From NCBI RefSeq assembly GCF_900476375.1, contig NZ_UPPP01000051.1, forward strand, positions 80,749 to 144,748: DNA of 64,000 nucleotides, written 5' to 3'. The position numbers were made by a program, and so were the translations under genes. The notes under the pieces are model-generated. The model did no database searches. It was not told the DNA's origin and saw nothing but the letters and a program-made list of their open reading frames with translations. Positions 17,983 to 26,554 of this stretch are shown here, one piece after another (positions within the stretch are counted from its first letter, which is position 1; the number at the start of each line of letters is the position of its first letter). Origin of the DNA: Allolucifera butyrica (GTDB taxonomy: Bacteria > Bacillota > Negativicutes > Sporomusales > UPPP01).

Positions 17983-18933
17983 ATGAATCGCCGGGATTTT
18001 ATTAAAACTGCTGCATCCGCAGGCCTGGCTTCGGTAATTTTGCCTGGTTGCTTTTCCCAGTCTGGTAGCCCGGTTTTACCGGATCAAAGTCAGAAGAACA
18101 GCCATCAAGGGAGTCAGCGGCCTGAAGTGGCATCGCCCGCCCGTTCAAGACTGGCTATAGCGGAAGGAACGGACCCGGAAACTTTAATAGAAAAGGGTCT
18201 TGGGGCAATGGGAGGAATAGGGCAGTTTGTCAAGGCAGGGAATATTGTTGTTATCAAGCCCAATTTTAGTAATACCCGGGGACCGGAGGCTGCGGTAACT
18301 ACTAACCCAATCCTGGTGGGAGCTTTGGTTCGGCAGTGCGTTCAAGCTGGGGCGAAAGAGGTCCGGGTGATTGATCACACATTCTATTCCGGTGAAATGT
18401 GCCTGGAAGCGAGCGGTATCCGTACGGCAGTAGCCGGCGCCGGCGGGCGGGCTTATACCATTAATTCACGTAACGATTATAATGCTGTAAACATAAACGG
18501 TGAAATATTAAAACAAGCTGATTATTCCAAGGATGTTTTGGAAGCAGATGTCTTTATCAATATGCCAATCTTAAAACAATGTGATGCTACAGAAATATCG
18601 GCGGGACTGAAAAACTTGATGGGTGTGGTTTGGGATAGGGGCTTTTTCCATCGGACCGATTTACATCAGACCATTGCGGAATTAGCTGCGTATAAGAAAC
18701 CGACGCTGACAATTCTGGACGCTATCAAAGGGATTATCGCCAATGGCCCTTCCGGGCCGGGTCCAATCAAGGAATGGAAGCAAGTTGTATTGGGAACGGA
18801 TATGTTGGCAGTCGATGCATACGGTGCTGGTTTGCTGAATTTTAAACCGGCGGATGTCAGACATTTAGCCATTGCGGCTAAGCTAAGGGTAGGCAACCCG
18901 GACTGGCAAAGCCTTGAAATAGTGAGGGTCTAG
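17983..18933 (+). CDS. Tat-exported DUF362 lipoprotein, copy 1
   Basis: 316 aa. Tat signal at the extreme N-terminus (RRDFIKTAAS, Arg3-Arg4) ending in a lipobox ILPGC (Cys23), so probably a Tat-dependent lipoprotein on the outer face of the cytoplasmic membrane. The rest is a DUF362 domain: KPNFS, TTNPILVGALVRQC, IDHTFYSGEMC, ADVFINMPILK, GLKNLMGVVWDRGFFHRTDL, GPSGPGPIKEW. No ferredoxin cysteines, unlike the 15306 gene. Six bp from the NapH-NapG-like fusion gene, so the two form an operon behind boxes 6 and 7. Role unknown; probably a redox partner of the membrane protein. Confidence 0.88.
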   Translation: MNRRDFIKTAASAGLASVILPGCFSQSGSPVLPDQSQKNSHQGSQRPEVASPARSRLAIAEGTDPETLIEKGLGAMGGIGQFVKAGNIVVIKPNFSNTRGPEAAVTTNPILVGALVRQCVQAGAKEVRVIDHTFYSGEMCLEASGIRTAVAGAGGRAYTINSRNDYNAVNINGEILKQADYSKDVLEADVFINMPILKQCDATEISAGLKNLMGVVWDRGFFHRTDLHQTIAELAAYKKPTLTILDAIKGIIANGPSGPGPIKEWKQVVLGTDMLAVDAYGAGLLNFKPADVRHLAIAAKLRVGNPDWQSLEIVRV

Positions 18934-18939
18934 GGGGTA

Positions 18940-20301
18940 ATGCGGGGTAAAGAGTTTGTCAATCGACAATTGCAGTTTTGGCGCGTTGCCATTCCCACTA
19001 TGATATTTGTCCTCTGTGTTTACGCCGTGGACGAGATGCGGTATCCGCTTGGCCGGGGTGCCGACATGGTATGGTGGCTTTCACGGATGGATCCCCTCCT
19101 GCTCATTGCTCATATGCGTTCCGCTTTGGCAATACCCGGTTGGATCTGGCTTCCTATCCTGGTAATCTTATTAACGGCGTTTATAGGACGAGTCTTTTGC
19201 GGTTGGTTTTGCCCATTGGGAGGATTGCTGAACTTCGTGTACTATACTAGACGCCTATTTTCCCAGGGCCGCCTGGCAAAAGGAACAGACACGAAATGGT
19301 TCTCATTTCTCAAACTGGCAAAATATTGGTGGCTGGCACTTATCGTAGTATTCGCCAGTGCAGGAGCAGGTATCGTTTCTGTCTTTACGCCGTTGACTTT
19401 GTTTAGCCATGAAATAACCAGATTGTATCTGGAAAAATTTCCGTGGCTGTTGGCTGCGGCAATACTGTCGGGATATATTTTTTTTCCGAGATTCTGGTGT
19501 ACCTGCGTTTGTCCCACCGGGATATTTTTTACGCTGGTGGCCGGTTGGCGCCGGGTAAAAGTACAGGCAACGGATGAGTGTGTGAATTGTGAGTATTGCA
19601 AGAGTGTTTGTCCGGTTAACGCGGTTGACACCGGTCCGGAAGGGAGCGGCGACGAATGTTTGGTGTGTGGACGTTGCTGGTCCGCTTGTTCTCGGCAGGC
19701 AATTAGCTGGACTGGCCGGAGACACCCGCCGGCGTCAGGCGGTATGCGGACACGGCGCAATTTTTTAAAGCTTGGTGCCGCTATTGCAGCCGGTAGCCTG
19801 ATTAATTTTTCAGCACACAGATTATTTGCCGGCTCCAGTGCTTTACCAGGCTTAAGACCACCCGGAGCAATACCTGAGGGCGATTTTTTGGCAATCTGCA
19901 ACCGCTGCGGCCGCTGTGTAAAGGTTTGTCCTACGGGTGGACTTGTGCCAATGCCTTTTTCCAGCGGGATTATGACGTACGAGACACCGGAACTGATTCC
20001 CCGTAAGGGTTGGTGTGAATTATGTATGCTATGTTCCAAGGTTTGCCCAACGGGCGCAATCCGGCCGGTAAAAATGGAAGAAGTAAAAATCGGCGTTGCC
20101 AGACTGAATGAGCTAAGTTGTTTGGCTTGGACCCAGGGGAAAGCATGCCTGATATGTAAGGAGCGATGTCCGGCAAATGCTATAACAATCGACGCTAACA
20201 AGCGTCCGTATATAAATTCGCGAAACTGTATCGGGTGTGGTGCTTGCGAGAATGCTTGCCCGGTGGCGGAAGCGGCAGTGAAGGTTGTTCCATGCCAATA
20301 A
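18940..20301 (+). CDS. NapH-NapG-like fusion: membrane polyferredoxin with internal Tat signal, copy 1
   Basis: 453 aa. Residues 1-195: membrane helices with FCGWFCPLGG and CTCVCPTG, as in NapH/MauN/YccM quinol-oxidising proteins. Then cytoplasmic-type ferredoxin sets CVNCEYCKSVCP and CLVCGRCWSACS. At 272-273 an internal twin-arginine segment (RRNFLKLGAAIAAG) leads into a NapG-like part beginning LRPPGAIPEGDF, with CNRCGRCVKVCP, CELCMLCSKVCP, CLICKERCP and CIGCGACENACP. NapH and NapG are separate proteins in nitrate reductase systems; here they are one chain. Predicted to carry electrons from the quinol pool to the outer face, presumably to the DUF362 lipoprotein or its partner. Confidence 0.85.
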   Translation: MRGKEFVNRQLQFWRVAIPTMIFVLCVYAVDEMRYPLGRGADMVWWLSRMDPLLLIAHMRSALAIPGWIWLPILVILLTAFIGRVFCGWFCPLGGLLNFVYYTRRLFSQGRLAKGTDTKWFSFLKLAKYWWLALIVVFASAGAGIVSVFTPLTLFSHEITRLYLEKFPWLLAAAILSGYIFFPRFWCTCVCPTGIFFTLVAGWRRVKVQATDECVNCEYCKSVCPVNAVDTGPEGSGDECLVCGRCWSACSRQAISWTGRRHPPASGGMRTRRNFLKLGAAIAAGSLINFSAHRLFAGSSALPGLRPPGAIPEGDFLAICNRCGRCVKVCPTGGLVPMPFSSGIMTYETPELIPRKGWCELCMLCSKVCPTGAIRPVKMEEVKIGVARLNELSCLAWTQGKACLICKERCPANAITIDANKRPYINSRNCIGCGACENACPVAEAAVKVVPCQ

Positions 20302-20469
20302 GAAGTGCGAATATATTTGAGATATTTCAGAAGGAAATAATGAATAAGGTGGATATAAGAAAACTGCTGAAAAAACTGAAGAACAAAGAAAATGGATGTC
20401 TACGGATTATCTGAAGCGGTAACTTTGACCGAAGATGGACTGAGTGTCGGGCAATTTAGTTAAGGAGGC

Positions 20470-21625
20470 GTGAAAATGGAATACCGGATTTTAGGAAGAA
20501 CCGGCATCAAAGTAAGTGCCATTGGTATTGGCGGCGAAGGATTTGAAAAAAAAAGCTATGAAGATTGCCAAGCAATTATTGATTGCGCATTCAAAGAGGG
20601 CATTAATTTTATTGACATATACAATTCAAATCCGGAAGTTAGAAATAATGTTGGCAAAGCGCTGCGTAAATATCCTAGAAGGAGTTTTGTTATTGAAGGG
20701 CATCTATGTTCCACCTGGGATGATGGACAGTACCGGCGAACCAGGAACTTTGATGAAACGGTCAATTCCTTTGAAGACTTGTTAACTAGAATGCAGTTAG
20801 ACTATGTCGATGTAGGAATGATTCATTATGTTGATGAGCAAAAAGATTTTGATACCATTTTTGCCGGAGAAATAATTAAATATGCCAACGAATTGAAAGA
20901 AAAGGGACTTATTAAGGCGATAGGAATATCAAACCCATAATACTGATATTGCGTTTAGAGCAGTAGAAACCGGAATCATTGATGTAATTTTATTTAGTGT
21001 CAATGCTGCCTATGATATGTTACCAGCCAGTGAGGATGTAAACATACTATTTGAAGAAAGTACTTTTAAAAGGACCTATGAAGGCATTGATCCCAAACGG
21101 GATAAGTTGTATCACACCTGTGTAAATGCGGGTGTCGCGTTAACTGTTATGAAAGGATATGCTGCCGGAGTGCTATTAAGTGACCAGTCTCCTTTTGAAA
21201 AAGCACTGAGTCCGGTACAATGCTTACATTACTGTTTAACCAGACCGTCAGTTGCTTCCGTAATGGTTGGCGTGGCCAACCCGCAGCAAATATTTGCCGC
21301 AACCGCTTATATTACGGCAAGCAATAAAGAAAAGGATTACAGTGAAGTGCTTGCCGGCGCCCCAAGAAGTTCATTTAGCGGGCATTGTATGTATTGCGGA
21401 CATTGTGCGCCATGTTCGAAAAAAATTGATATTGCATCAGTAAATAAATATTTAGACTTAGCATTAATTCAAAAAGAGGTTCCTGAAACATTAAAGAATC
21501 ATTATAGTTTACTGGAGCATTACGCCAGTGAATGCATAGAATGCGGATTATGTATGAAAAACTGTCCCTTTAATGTAGATATTATTAATAAAATGAAACA
21601 GGCTGCTGAACTTTTTGGTAAATGA
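20470..21625 (+). pseudogene. ferredoxin-type aldo/keto reductase, frameshifted
   Basis: Two frames together give one protein of about 385 aa similar in layout to the gene at 6729. The first (20470-20940) has IDIYNSNPEV and IGISNP and hits a stop; the second reads NTDIAFRAVETGIIDVILFS onward through CMYCGHCAPC and CIECGLCMKNCP. Removing one C from the CCC at 20934-20936 restores a continuous reading (IGISN-H-NTDIAF). It is a real single-base frameshift or a sequencing error. The start has a good AAGGAGG. No MerR box was seen upstream; 20302-20469 holds only a 24-codon frame at 20339. Confidence 0.8.
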
Positions 21626-21671
21626 ATTTGCAGTTTACAAAATAAAAAAGATTGATTAGGAGGTAAGGAAA

Positions 21672-22205
21672 ATGGCAAACTCAACGAGCCTCATCGCCTA
21701 TTTTTCACGCAAAGGGAATAATTACGTAGGTGGCAGTATTGTAAAACTGCCAATCGGCAACACCGAAGTCATCGCTGAGAAAATACAAGCGCTGACAGGA
21801 AGCGATATGTTCCAAATCGAGACAGAAAAATCCTATCCGGAAGATTATACGGAAACAACCAATATAGCCCAGGAAGAAAAGAAGAAAAATGCCAGACCTA
21901 AGCTTACAGCAAGGGTAACTGACCTGGAATCCTATGATGTGATTTATCTTGGATATCCGAATTGGTGGGGCACAATGCCGATGGCGGTATTTACCTTTTT
22001 AGAGGCGTATGATTTTTCGGGAAAGACCATTGTTCCATATTGCACACACGAAGGCAGCGGAATGGGAAGCAGTGAGCGCGATATCAAGAAGTTCTGTCCG
22101 AATGCCAAGGTACTGCCCGGATTAGCGGTACGAGGCGGTAATGTTGACAGCGCAGATAAAGATCTTGCAAACTGGCTGAAAAAACTTAATTTAAATAACA
22201 AATAG
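21672..22205 (+). CDS. flavodoxin-like protein
   Basis: 177 aa. FMN-binding pattern of a flavodoxin-fold reductase: SLIAYFSRKGNN, GYPNWWGTMPMAVFTFLE and PYCTHEGSGMGSS. AGGAGG precedes the ATG. It sits 26 bp upstream of the second merR, the same flavoprotein-then-merR order as at 13684-14815. Likely an electron carrier or quinone reductase induced with the AKR genes. Confidence 0.9.
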   Translation: MANSTSLIAYFSRKGNNYVGGSIVKLPIGNTEVIAEKIQALTGSDMFQIETEKSYPEDYTETTNIAQEEKKKNARPKLTARVTDLESYDVIYLGYPNWWGTMPMAVFTFLEAYDFSGKTIVPYCTHEGSGMGSSERDIKKFCPNAKVLPGLAVRGGNVDSADKDLANWLKKLNLNNK

Positions 22206-22231
22206 AAAAATAGTAAGGGAGGTGAAGCAGC

Positions 22232-22609
22232 GTGACAATTGCGGAAGTAAGTGGAAAATTTGATATTACCCAGGACACACTCCGCTATTATGAACGCATA
22301 GGACTGATTCCTCATGTGAACCGCAATAAAAGCGGAATCAGGAATTATACGGAAGAAGACTGTAATTGGGTTGAATTTATCAAATGTATGCGAAGTGCAG
22401 GTCTGCCGATTGAAGTATTGATTGAGTATGTTGGGCTGTTTCAACAGGGTGATGAAACTATTAAGGCAAGAAAAAAACTCTTTATCGAGCAGCGTAAGCA
22501 GCTCATAGCAAGAATAGAAAATATGAAAAAGATGTTGGAACGCCTGAATTATAAAATTGCCAGCTATGAACAGGCAGTAGTCAAAAAAGAAAAAGAACTA
22601 CAAAGATGA
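22232..22609 (+). CDS. MerR-family regulator (AdhR/NmlR-like), copy 2
   Basis: 125 aa with a GTG start after GGGAGGTG. Nearly identical to the 14429 protein through the HTH and wing (QDTLRYYERIGLIP, NRNKSGIR, YTEEDC, WVEFIKCMRSAGLPIEVLIE) and keeps Cys44 and Cys52; the coiled coil is more diverged. It has no box of its own and should be transcribed with the flavodoxin gene. The same DNA-recognition helix implies that both paralogues read the same boxes, possibly with different sensing. Confidence 0.92.
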   Translation: MTIAEVSGKFDITQDTLRYYERIGLIPHVNRNKSGIRNYTEEDCNWVEFIKCMRSAGLPIEVLIEYVGLFQQGDETIKARKKLFIEQRKQLIARIENMKKMLERLNYKIASYEQAVVKKEKELQR

Positions 22610-22796
22610 AAGGATTAATTCAGTGGCTAAAAGGTAACCATGGAAGTTCGCAAAAAGGTCATTTTAGAATATAAAAACGGAGTAGCTATGGTTTCCTCTC
22701 AGCTGAGATGGGATAGTCACACCAACTTTTCTTTGCTCTTGCAATATTGCGTTTTAAAATTTGTGGTGAACGACTGCAAAAGGAATAAAAAAATAC

Positions 22797-22827
22797 TTGA
22801 CTTGAAGTTAACTGCAGGTGCTAGACT
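22797..22827 (+). promoter_or_regulatory. MerR-type promoter/operator, box 8
   Basis: TTGACT, 19-bp spacer with TGAAGTTAACTGCAGG, then TAGACT; 57 bp upstream of the second Tat DUF362 lipoprotein gene. A frame of 73 codons overlapping this box (22640-22861) is not considered a gene. Confidence 0.8.
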
Positions 22828-22883
22828 GAGATCGAGGGTAAATTATGGAAGTTTATCATAATGTTGGAAAGGAATGATGAATT

Positions 22884-23834
22884 ATGGATAGACGCCAATT
22901 TATCATTGGAGCCGGATGTGGAGTATTATCGTTAGGATTAGCAGGTTGTGGACTGAACTTTTCCGAGAAAGGCGATGATACGAAAAAGGCGCAAAATTCT
23001 CAGGGAAATCAAGGAGCCCCTGCGGCAGCAAGTGTATATGACCGTACGAAACTAATTGTATCGCAGGGGAATGATCCTAATTCCCTCATCGAAAAAGGCT
23101 TTGCCGCTCTTGGGGGGATCAGCGCCTTGGTTAAAAAAGGGGCTACAGTAGTGCTAAAGCCGAATTTCAGTGTGCCCCGGAAACCGGAAGAAGCCGCAAC
23201 TACCAATCCGCAATTAGTTGCCGCTGTAGTGAAACAGTGCTTGGCGGCAGGGGCCAAGGAAGTTAAAGTAGTTGATTATCCTTTTCAAAGTCCGCCTGTA
23301 TGTCTGACTAATAGCGGAATTAAGGCCGCAGTGGAGGCGGCGGGCGGAAAAGCATATGCCATCAATCGGCAAAATTTCTATACACAGGTTGATGCCGGAG
23401 GTAAAATCCTGAAAACTGCCTTGTTTTCCAAAGATGTGTTAAATGCCGACGTATTTATTAACTTTCCTATTCTTAAACATCACAGTATGACTCAACTAAC
23501 GTTAGGTATGAAAAATATGATGGGGCTTGTATGGGACCGCGGCTACTTTCACCGGACGGACCTTACGCAATGTATTGCTGAACTTGCAGCCTTTCGGAAA
23601 CCTCATCTTACTATCGTCGATGCGACAAGAGGGATTATTGATAATGGCCCTACCGGGCCGGGAACCATCCATGAATGGAATCAGGTAATCTTTGGCGTGG
23701 ATCCTGTTGCTGTTGACACTTATGCTGCGATCTTATTCGGGCAAAAACCGGCGGATATTGGGTATATAACGACAGCTGCGCAGTTGGGCGTGGGCGAAAC
23801 GGATCTCTCAAAAATTACTGTGGTGAAGGTGTAA
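22884..23834 (+). CDS. Tat-exported DUF362 lipoprotein, copy 2
   Basis: 316 aa, the same length as copy 1. N-terminus MDRRQFIIGAGC (twin Arg 3-4) with lipobox GLAGC (Cys22). DUF362 motifs are matched one for one with copy 1: KPNFSVPRKP, TTNPQLVAAVVKQC, ADVFINFPILK, GMKNMMGLVWDRGYFHRTDL, GPTGPGTIHEW, VDPVAVDTYAAILF. The two copies are clearly homologous but diverged, so the duplication is old and both are kept intact. Five bp from its fusion partner. Behind box 8. Confidence 0.88.
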   Translation: MDRRQFIIGAGCGVLSLGLAGCGLNFSEKGDDTKKAQNSQGNQGAPAAASVYDRTKLIVSQGNDPNSLIEKGFAALGGISALVKKGATVVLKPNFSVPRKPEEAATTNPQLVAAVVKQCLAAGAKEVKVVDYPFQSPPVCLTNSGIKAAVEAAGGKAYAINRQNFYTQVDAGGKILKTALFSKDVLNADVFINFPILKHHSMTQLTLGMKNMMGLVWDRGYFHRTDLTQCIAELAAFRKPHLTIVDATRGIIDNGPTGPGTIHEWNQVIFGVDPVAVDTYAAILFGQKPADIGYITTAAQLGVGETDLSKITVVKV

Positions 23835-23838
23835 TTGA

Positions 23839-25191
23839 ATGAAGAGATCGTTATTACTGCGCTATACGTTGCAGGCTACCTCGTTAGTATCGTTTGTATT
23901 GCTCATTGCCAACTTATCATATCCTCTTGGACAAGAAAATGTAGTATTACAAAGGTTTTCGCGGCTTGATCCCTGGCTGCTATTAAGTCAGCTCCGGTGG
24001 CAGCAGAAGATTCCTGCCTGGTCATGGCTGCCGCTATTGACGCTGGCATTCACCTTGTTGTGGGGGAGGATATTTTGCGGTTGGCTATGCCCTTTTGGCG
24101 CTTTCCTGGCGCTGACGGATCAAATTGGCCGGGCTGTTTTCAAAAATCTGACGCTGGCCAGAACCAAAGTGTTGCCCGCTTTGCAGCCTATGCGGTATTA
24201 TTGGCTGTTCTTCTTACTGATTGTTTTTGTCCTCGGGTCAAACTGGGTCTTTTTTTTAACCCCTTTTGCTTTGTTTAGCCATGAAATTGTAAGGTTTTTA
24301 CAGGGGCAAGTTCCCTGGATGCTCGTTGGGATAACAGCCGGTACTCTGTTTCTTTCCCGCCTCTGGTGCAGTGTGTTCTGTCCCACGGGCGTTCTCTTGT
24401 CATTCGCAGCCCGGTTGCGGTTTTTTCGTTACCGGATTATGGGAAGCTGTGTGCAATGTGAGAAATGCACGGCAGCCTGTTCTGTCGGCACCGCACCATT
24501 GAGCACCGGCGTTGCGAAGGAAGGGTGTTTAGCCTGCGGGAATTGCCAAAGGGTTTGTCCCACCAAAGCGATCAAATGGCAGTGGAGCTTTTGGCGGGAT
24601 AAAAACGATCGTCTTGCTTCGGCTGATGATGTTGCCGCAACAAGGCGTCAAGAGTCGCGGCGACAGTTCTTCAAAGCTGCTTTCACGGTTGCTCTGGCTG
24701 CTGCTTTATGGAAAAAGACTGTTTGGGCGGCGGAGAAAGCGTTACGTCCTCCAGGAGCCCTACCGGAACCGGAGTTTACCGCCGTTTGTAACCGGTGCGG
24801 AAGGTGTGTTCAGGTATGTCCCAGCAATGCGTTGCATTCAATGCCGATTACTGACGGCCTCGCGAACTTTGAAACACCTTATATCATCCCTCGCATAAAA
24901 CGTTGTGATTTATGCCTGGCCTGCCAGGAAGTATGTCCGACCGGAGCCATTGCCAAGGTTCCTCTGGAAAAAATCCGGATGGGCAGGGCGGTTATTAATA
25001 AGTCTCGTTGTATCGCCTGGTCTGAGGGAAAATCGTGCCTTATTTGCGGTGAACAATGTCCTGTTCTGGCAATTGCTGCGGATGAATATCATCGGCCTAG
25101 CGTTCTGACTGACAAGTGTGCGGGATGCGGCTCTTGCGAGAATGCTTGCCCGGTCGATGGCGAGGCTGCTATTCGTGTATTTCCCAGTTAG
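23839..25191 (+). CDS. NapH-NapG-like fusion: membrane polyferredoxin with internal Tat signal, copy 2
   Basis: 450 aa, same layout as 18940: membrane half with FCGWLCPFGAF and CSVFCPTG, ferredoxin sets CVQCEKCTAAC and CLACGNCQRVCP, an internal RRQFFKAAF segment at Arg274-Arg275 preceding a hydrophobic stretch ending AVWAAEK, then LRPPGALPEPEF and four cysteine sets (CNRCGRCVQVCP, CDLCLACQEVCP, CLICGEQCP, CAGCGSCENACP). In the first ferredoxin set the final CP is CS. Retention of the arginine pair in both copies argues that the internal Tat signal is used to move the C-terminal half across the membrane. Confidence 0.85.
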   Translation: MKRSLLLRYTLQATSLVSFVLLIANLSYPLGQENVVLQRFSRLDPWLLLSQLRWQQKIPAWSWLPLLTLAFTLLWGRIFCGWLCPFGAFLALTDQIGRAVFKNLTLARTKVLPALQPMRYYWLFFLLIVFVLGSNWVFFLTPFALFSHEIVRFLQGQVPWMLVGITAGTLFLSRLWCSVFCPTGVLLSFAARLRFFRYRIMGSCVQCEKCTAACSVGTAPLSTGVAKEGCLACGNCQRVCPTKAIKWQWSFWRDKNDRLASADDVAATRRQESRRQFFKAAFTVALAAALWKKTVWAAEKALRPPGALPEPEFTAVCNRCGRCVQVCPSNALHSMPITDGLANFETPYIIPRIKRCDLCLACQEVCPTGAIAKVPLEKIRMGRAVINKSRCIAWSEGKSCLICGEQCPVLAIAADEYHRPSVLTDKCAGCGSCENACPVDGEAAIRVFPS

Positions 25192-25258
25192 ATTTGATAG
25201 GAAGTAATACCAGAGTAGTTTAATCTGGAGTTTAAGACAAAGAAAGATCCTTTCTAGG

Positions 25259-25286
25259 AACCACCTGATTAGCAGGTGGTTTATTG
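25259..25286 (+). terminator. rho-independent terminator
   Basis: AACCACCTG / CAGGTGGTT, 5-nt loop, followed by TATTGTTT. It closes the redox island. Confidence 0.8.
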
Positions 25287-25380
25287 TTTAAATTCCTGAG
25301 AAAGATAGACTTAGTGGATATATTGTAAAATATTAATTTTTATAGGATTATTTTTAATTCTTTGCTTAAAAACCGGTTAG

Positions 25381-25409
25381 AAATTGAGAAAGTGCAATAA
25401 ATTGAGAAA
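25381..25409 (+). promoter_or_regulatory. direct repeats upstream of methyltransferase operon
   Basis: AAATTGAGAAA occurs twice (25381-25391, 25399-25409), 18-bp period, about 90 bp before the UroD-type gene. Direct repeats at about two helical turns suit an AraC-family activator such as those at 27947 or 29017. Speculative. Confidence 0.4.
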
Positions 25410-25500
25410 TATTGATAGAAGGAACTGTACGGTTTCGATATGATAACTGCATAAAACGAGTTTCAAAAACAACGTTTATTTGAAAAGGGAGGAGTCTTCA

Positions 25501-26520
25501 TTGAAACGGAATATGTATCAATGGCTGGAAGAACTGACCCGCTCCAATAGGAAAGCCGCACTGCCCATTATGACTTATCCGGGACTGAATATGATAAACA
25601 AGACGGTAATGGATGTAATTACCAACGGGCAGAGTCAATACCTGTGTATTGAAGCGCTAGCGCAAAAGTTTCCGGCAGCCGCAACCGCGGTTATTATGGA
25701 CTTATCCGTTGAGGCAGAGGCGTTTGGCAGTAAAATCAAATACTCCGAAAATGAAGTGCCGACTGTAATTGGTAAAATAATTGCCGGCACAGACGATGCG
25801 GAGAAGCTTAAAGTACCTGACGTAGGGGAAGGCAGGACAACGGTATATTTAAATGCCGCCCGGCTTGCTGCTGAGAACATTAAGGACAGACCTACTTTTG
25901 CAGGACATATTGGGCCATTCTCTCTTGCCGGGCGTTTGATGGATATGACGGAAATCATGATTGCGATGATGGAAGAACCGGAGATTGTCCATTTGGTATT
26001 GGAAAAATGCACAACATTCTTGATAGAATATTCAAAAGCTTTCAAAGCGGTTGGCGCCAATGGTGTAATCATTGCCGAACCGGCAGCCGGACTTTTGTCG
26101 CCCGAAAAGTGTGACGGGTTTTCTTCAAAGTACGTTAAACGAATTGTCGAAGCCGTACAAGACCAGGAATATGTAGTAATTTTACACAATTGCGGTAAAA
26201 CCGTTAAGCAGGTTGATACAATGATTTCAACCGGCGCCAAGGGACTTCATTTTGGAAACGCCGTAAATATGACGGATATTTTGCCGCAGGTGCCGGATGA
26301 CCGGGTTGCTTTCGGTAATATTGATCCGTCCGGTGTCTTTCTCAATGGAACTGCGGAAGAGATGAAAACAAAGGTGGATACATTACTGAACGCCATGAAC
26401 TCATATAAAAATTTTGTTTTATCGTCAGGCTGCGATATTCCCCCCGGCACTCCATTAGATAATATAGATGCTTTTTTTCAAGCGTTAAGTAACTATAATG
26501 CGTTACATCAGGGAAATTGA
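25501..26520 (+). CDS. uroporphyrinogen decarboxylase-like (MtaA/MtbA-type) methyltransferase
   Basis: 339 aa. UroD-fold protein of the methylcobamide:CoM / corrinoid methyltransferase branch: GHIGPFSLAGRLMD, IIAEPAAGLLSP, the zinc-ligand pair ILHNCGK and SSGCDIPP, and GNIDPSGVF. The start is a TTG at 25501 because AAGGGAGGAG lies just upstream; a frame from 25480 would swallow that SD. In non-methanogens such proteins take part in methyl transfer from methylated substrates or in unknown chemistry. No corrinoid protein gene is nearby. Overlaps/abuts the second UroD gene. Confidence 0.85.
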   Translation: MKRNMYQWLEELTRSNRKAALPIMTYPGLNMINKTVMDVITNGQSQYLCIEALAQKFPAAATAVIMDLSVEAEAFGSKIKYSENEVPTVIGKIIAGTDDAEKLKVPDVGEGRTTVYLNAARLAAENIKDRPTFAGHIGPFSLAGRLMDMTEIMIAMMEEPEIVHLVLEKCTTFLIEYSKAFKAVGANGVIIAEPAAGLLSPEKCDGFSSKYVKRIVEAVQDQEYVVILHNCGKTVKQVDTMISTGAKGLHFGNAVNMTDILPQVPDDRVAFGNIDPSGVFLNGTAEEMKTKVDTLLNAMNSYKNFVLSSGCDIPPGTPLDNIDAFFQALSNYNALHQGN

Positions 26521-26554
26521 AAGTAAGGAAATCTTATTCAGGGAGTGGTTGACT

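Noticed and set aside
19242..20201. 319-codon minus-strand frame opposite the first polyferredoxin
   Set aside because: Mirror frame of a Cys-rich gene; the plus strand is unambiguous, and the mirror product is low-complexity Ser/Pro/Thr.
22640..22861. 73-codon open frame before the second DUF362 lipoprotein gene
   Set aside because: It runs through MerR box 8 and its transcription start, has no plausible SD, and the sequence resembles no protein.
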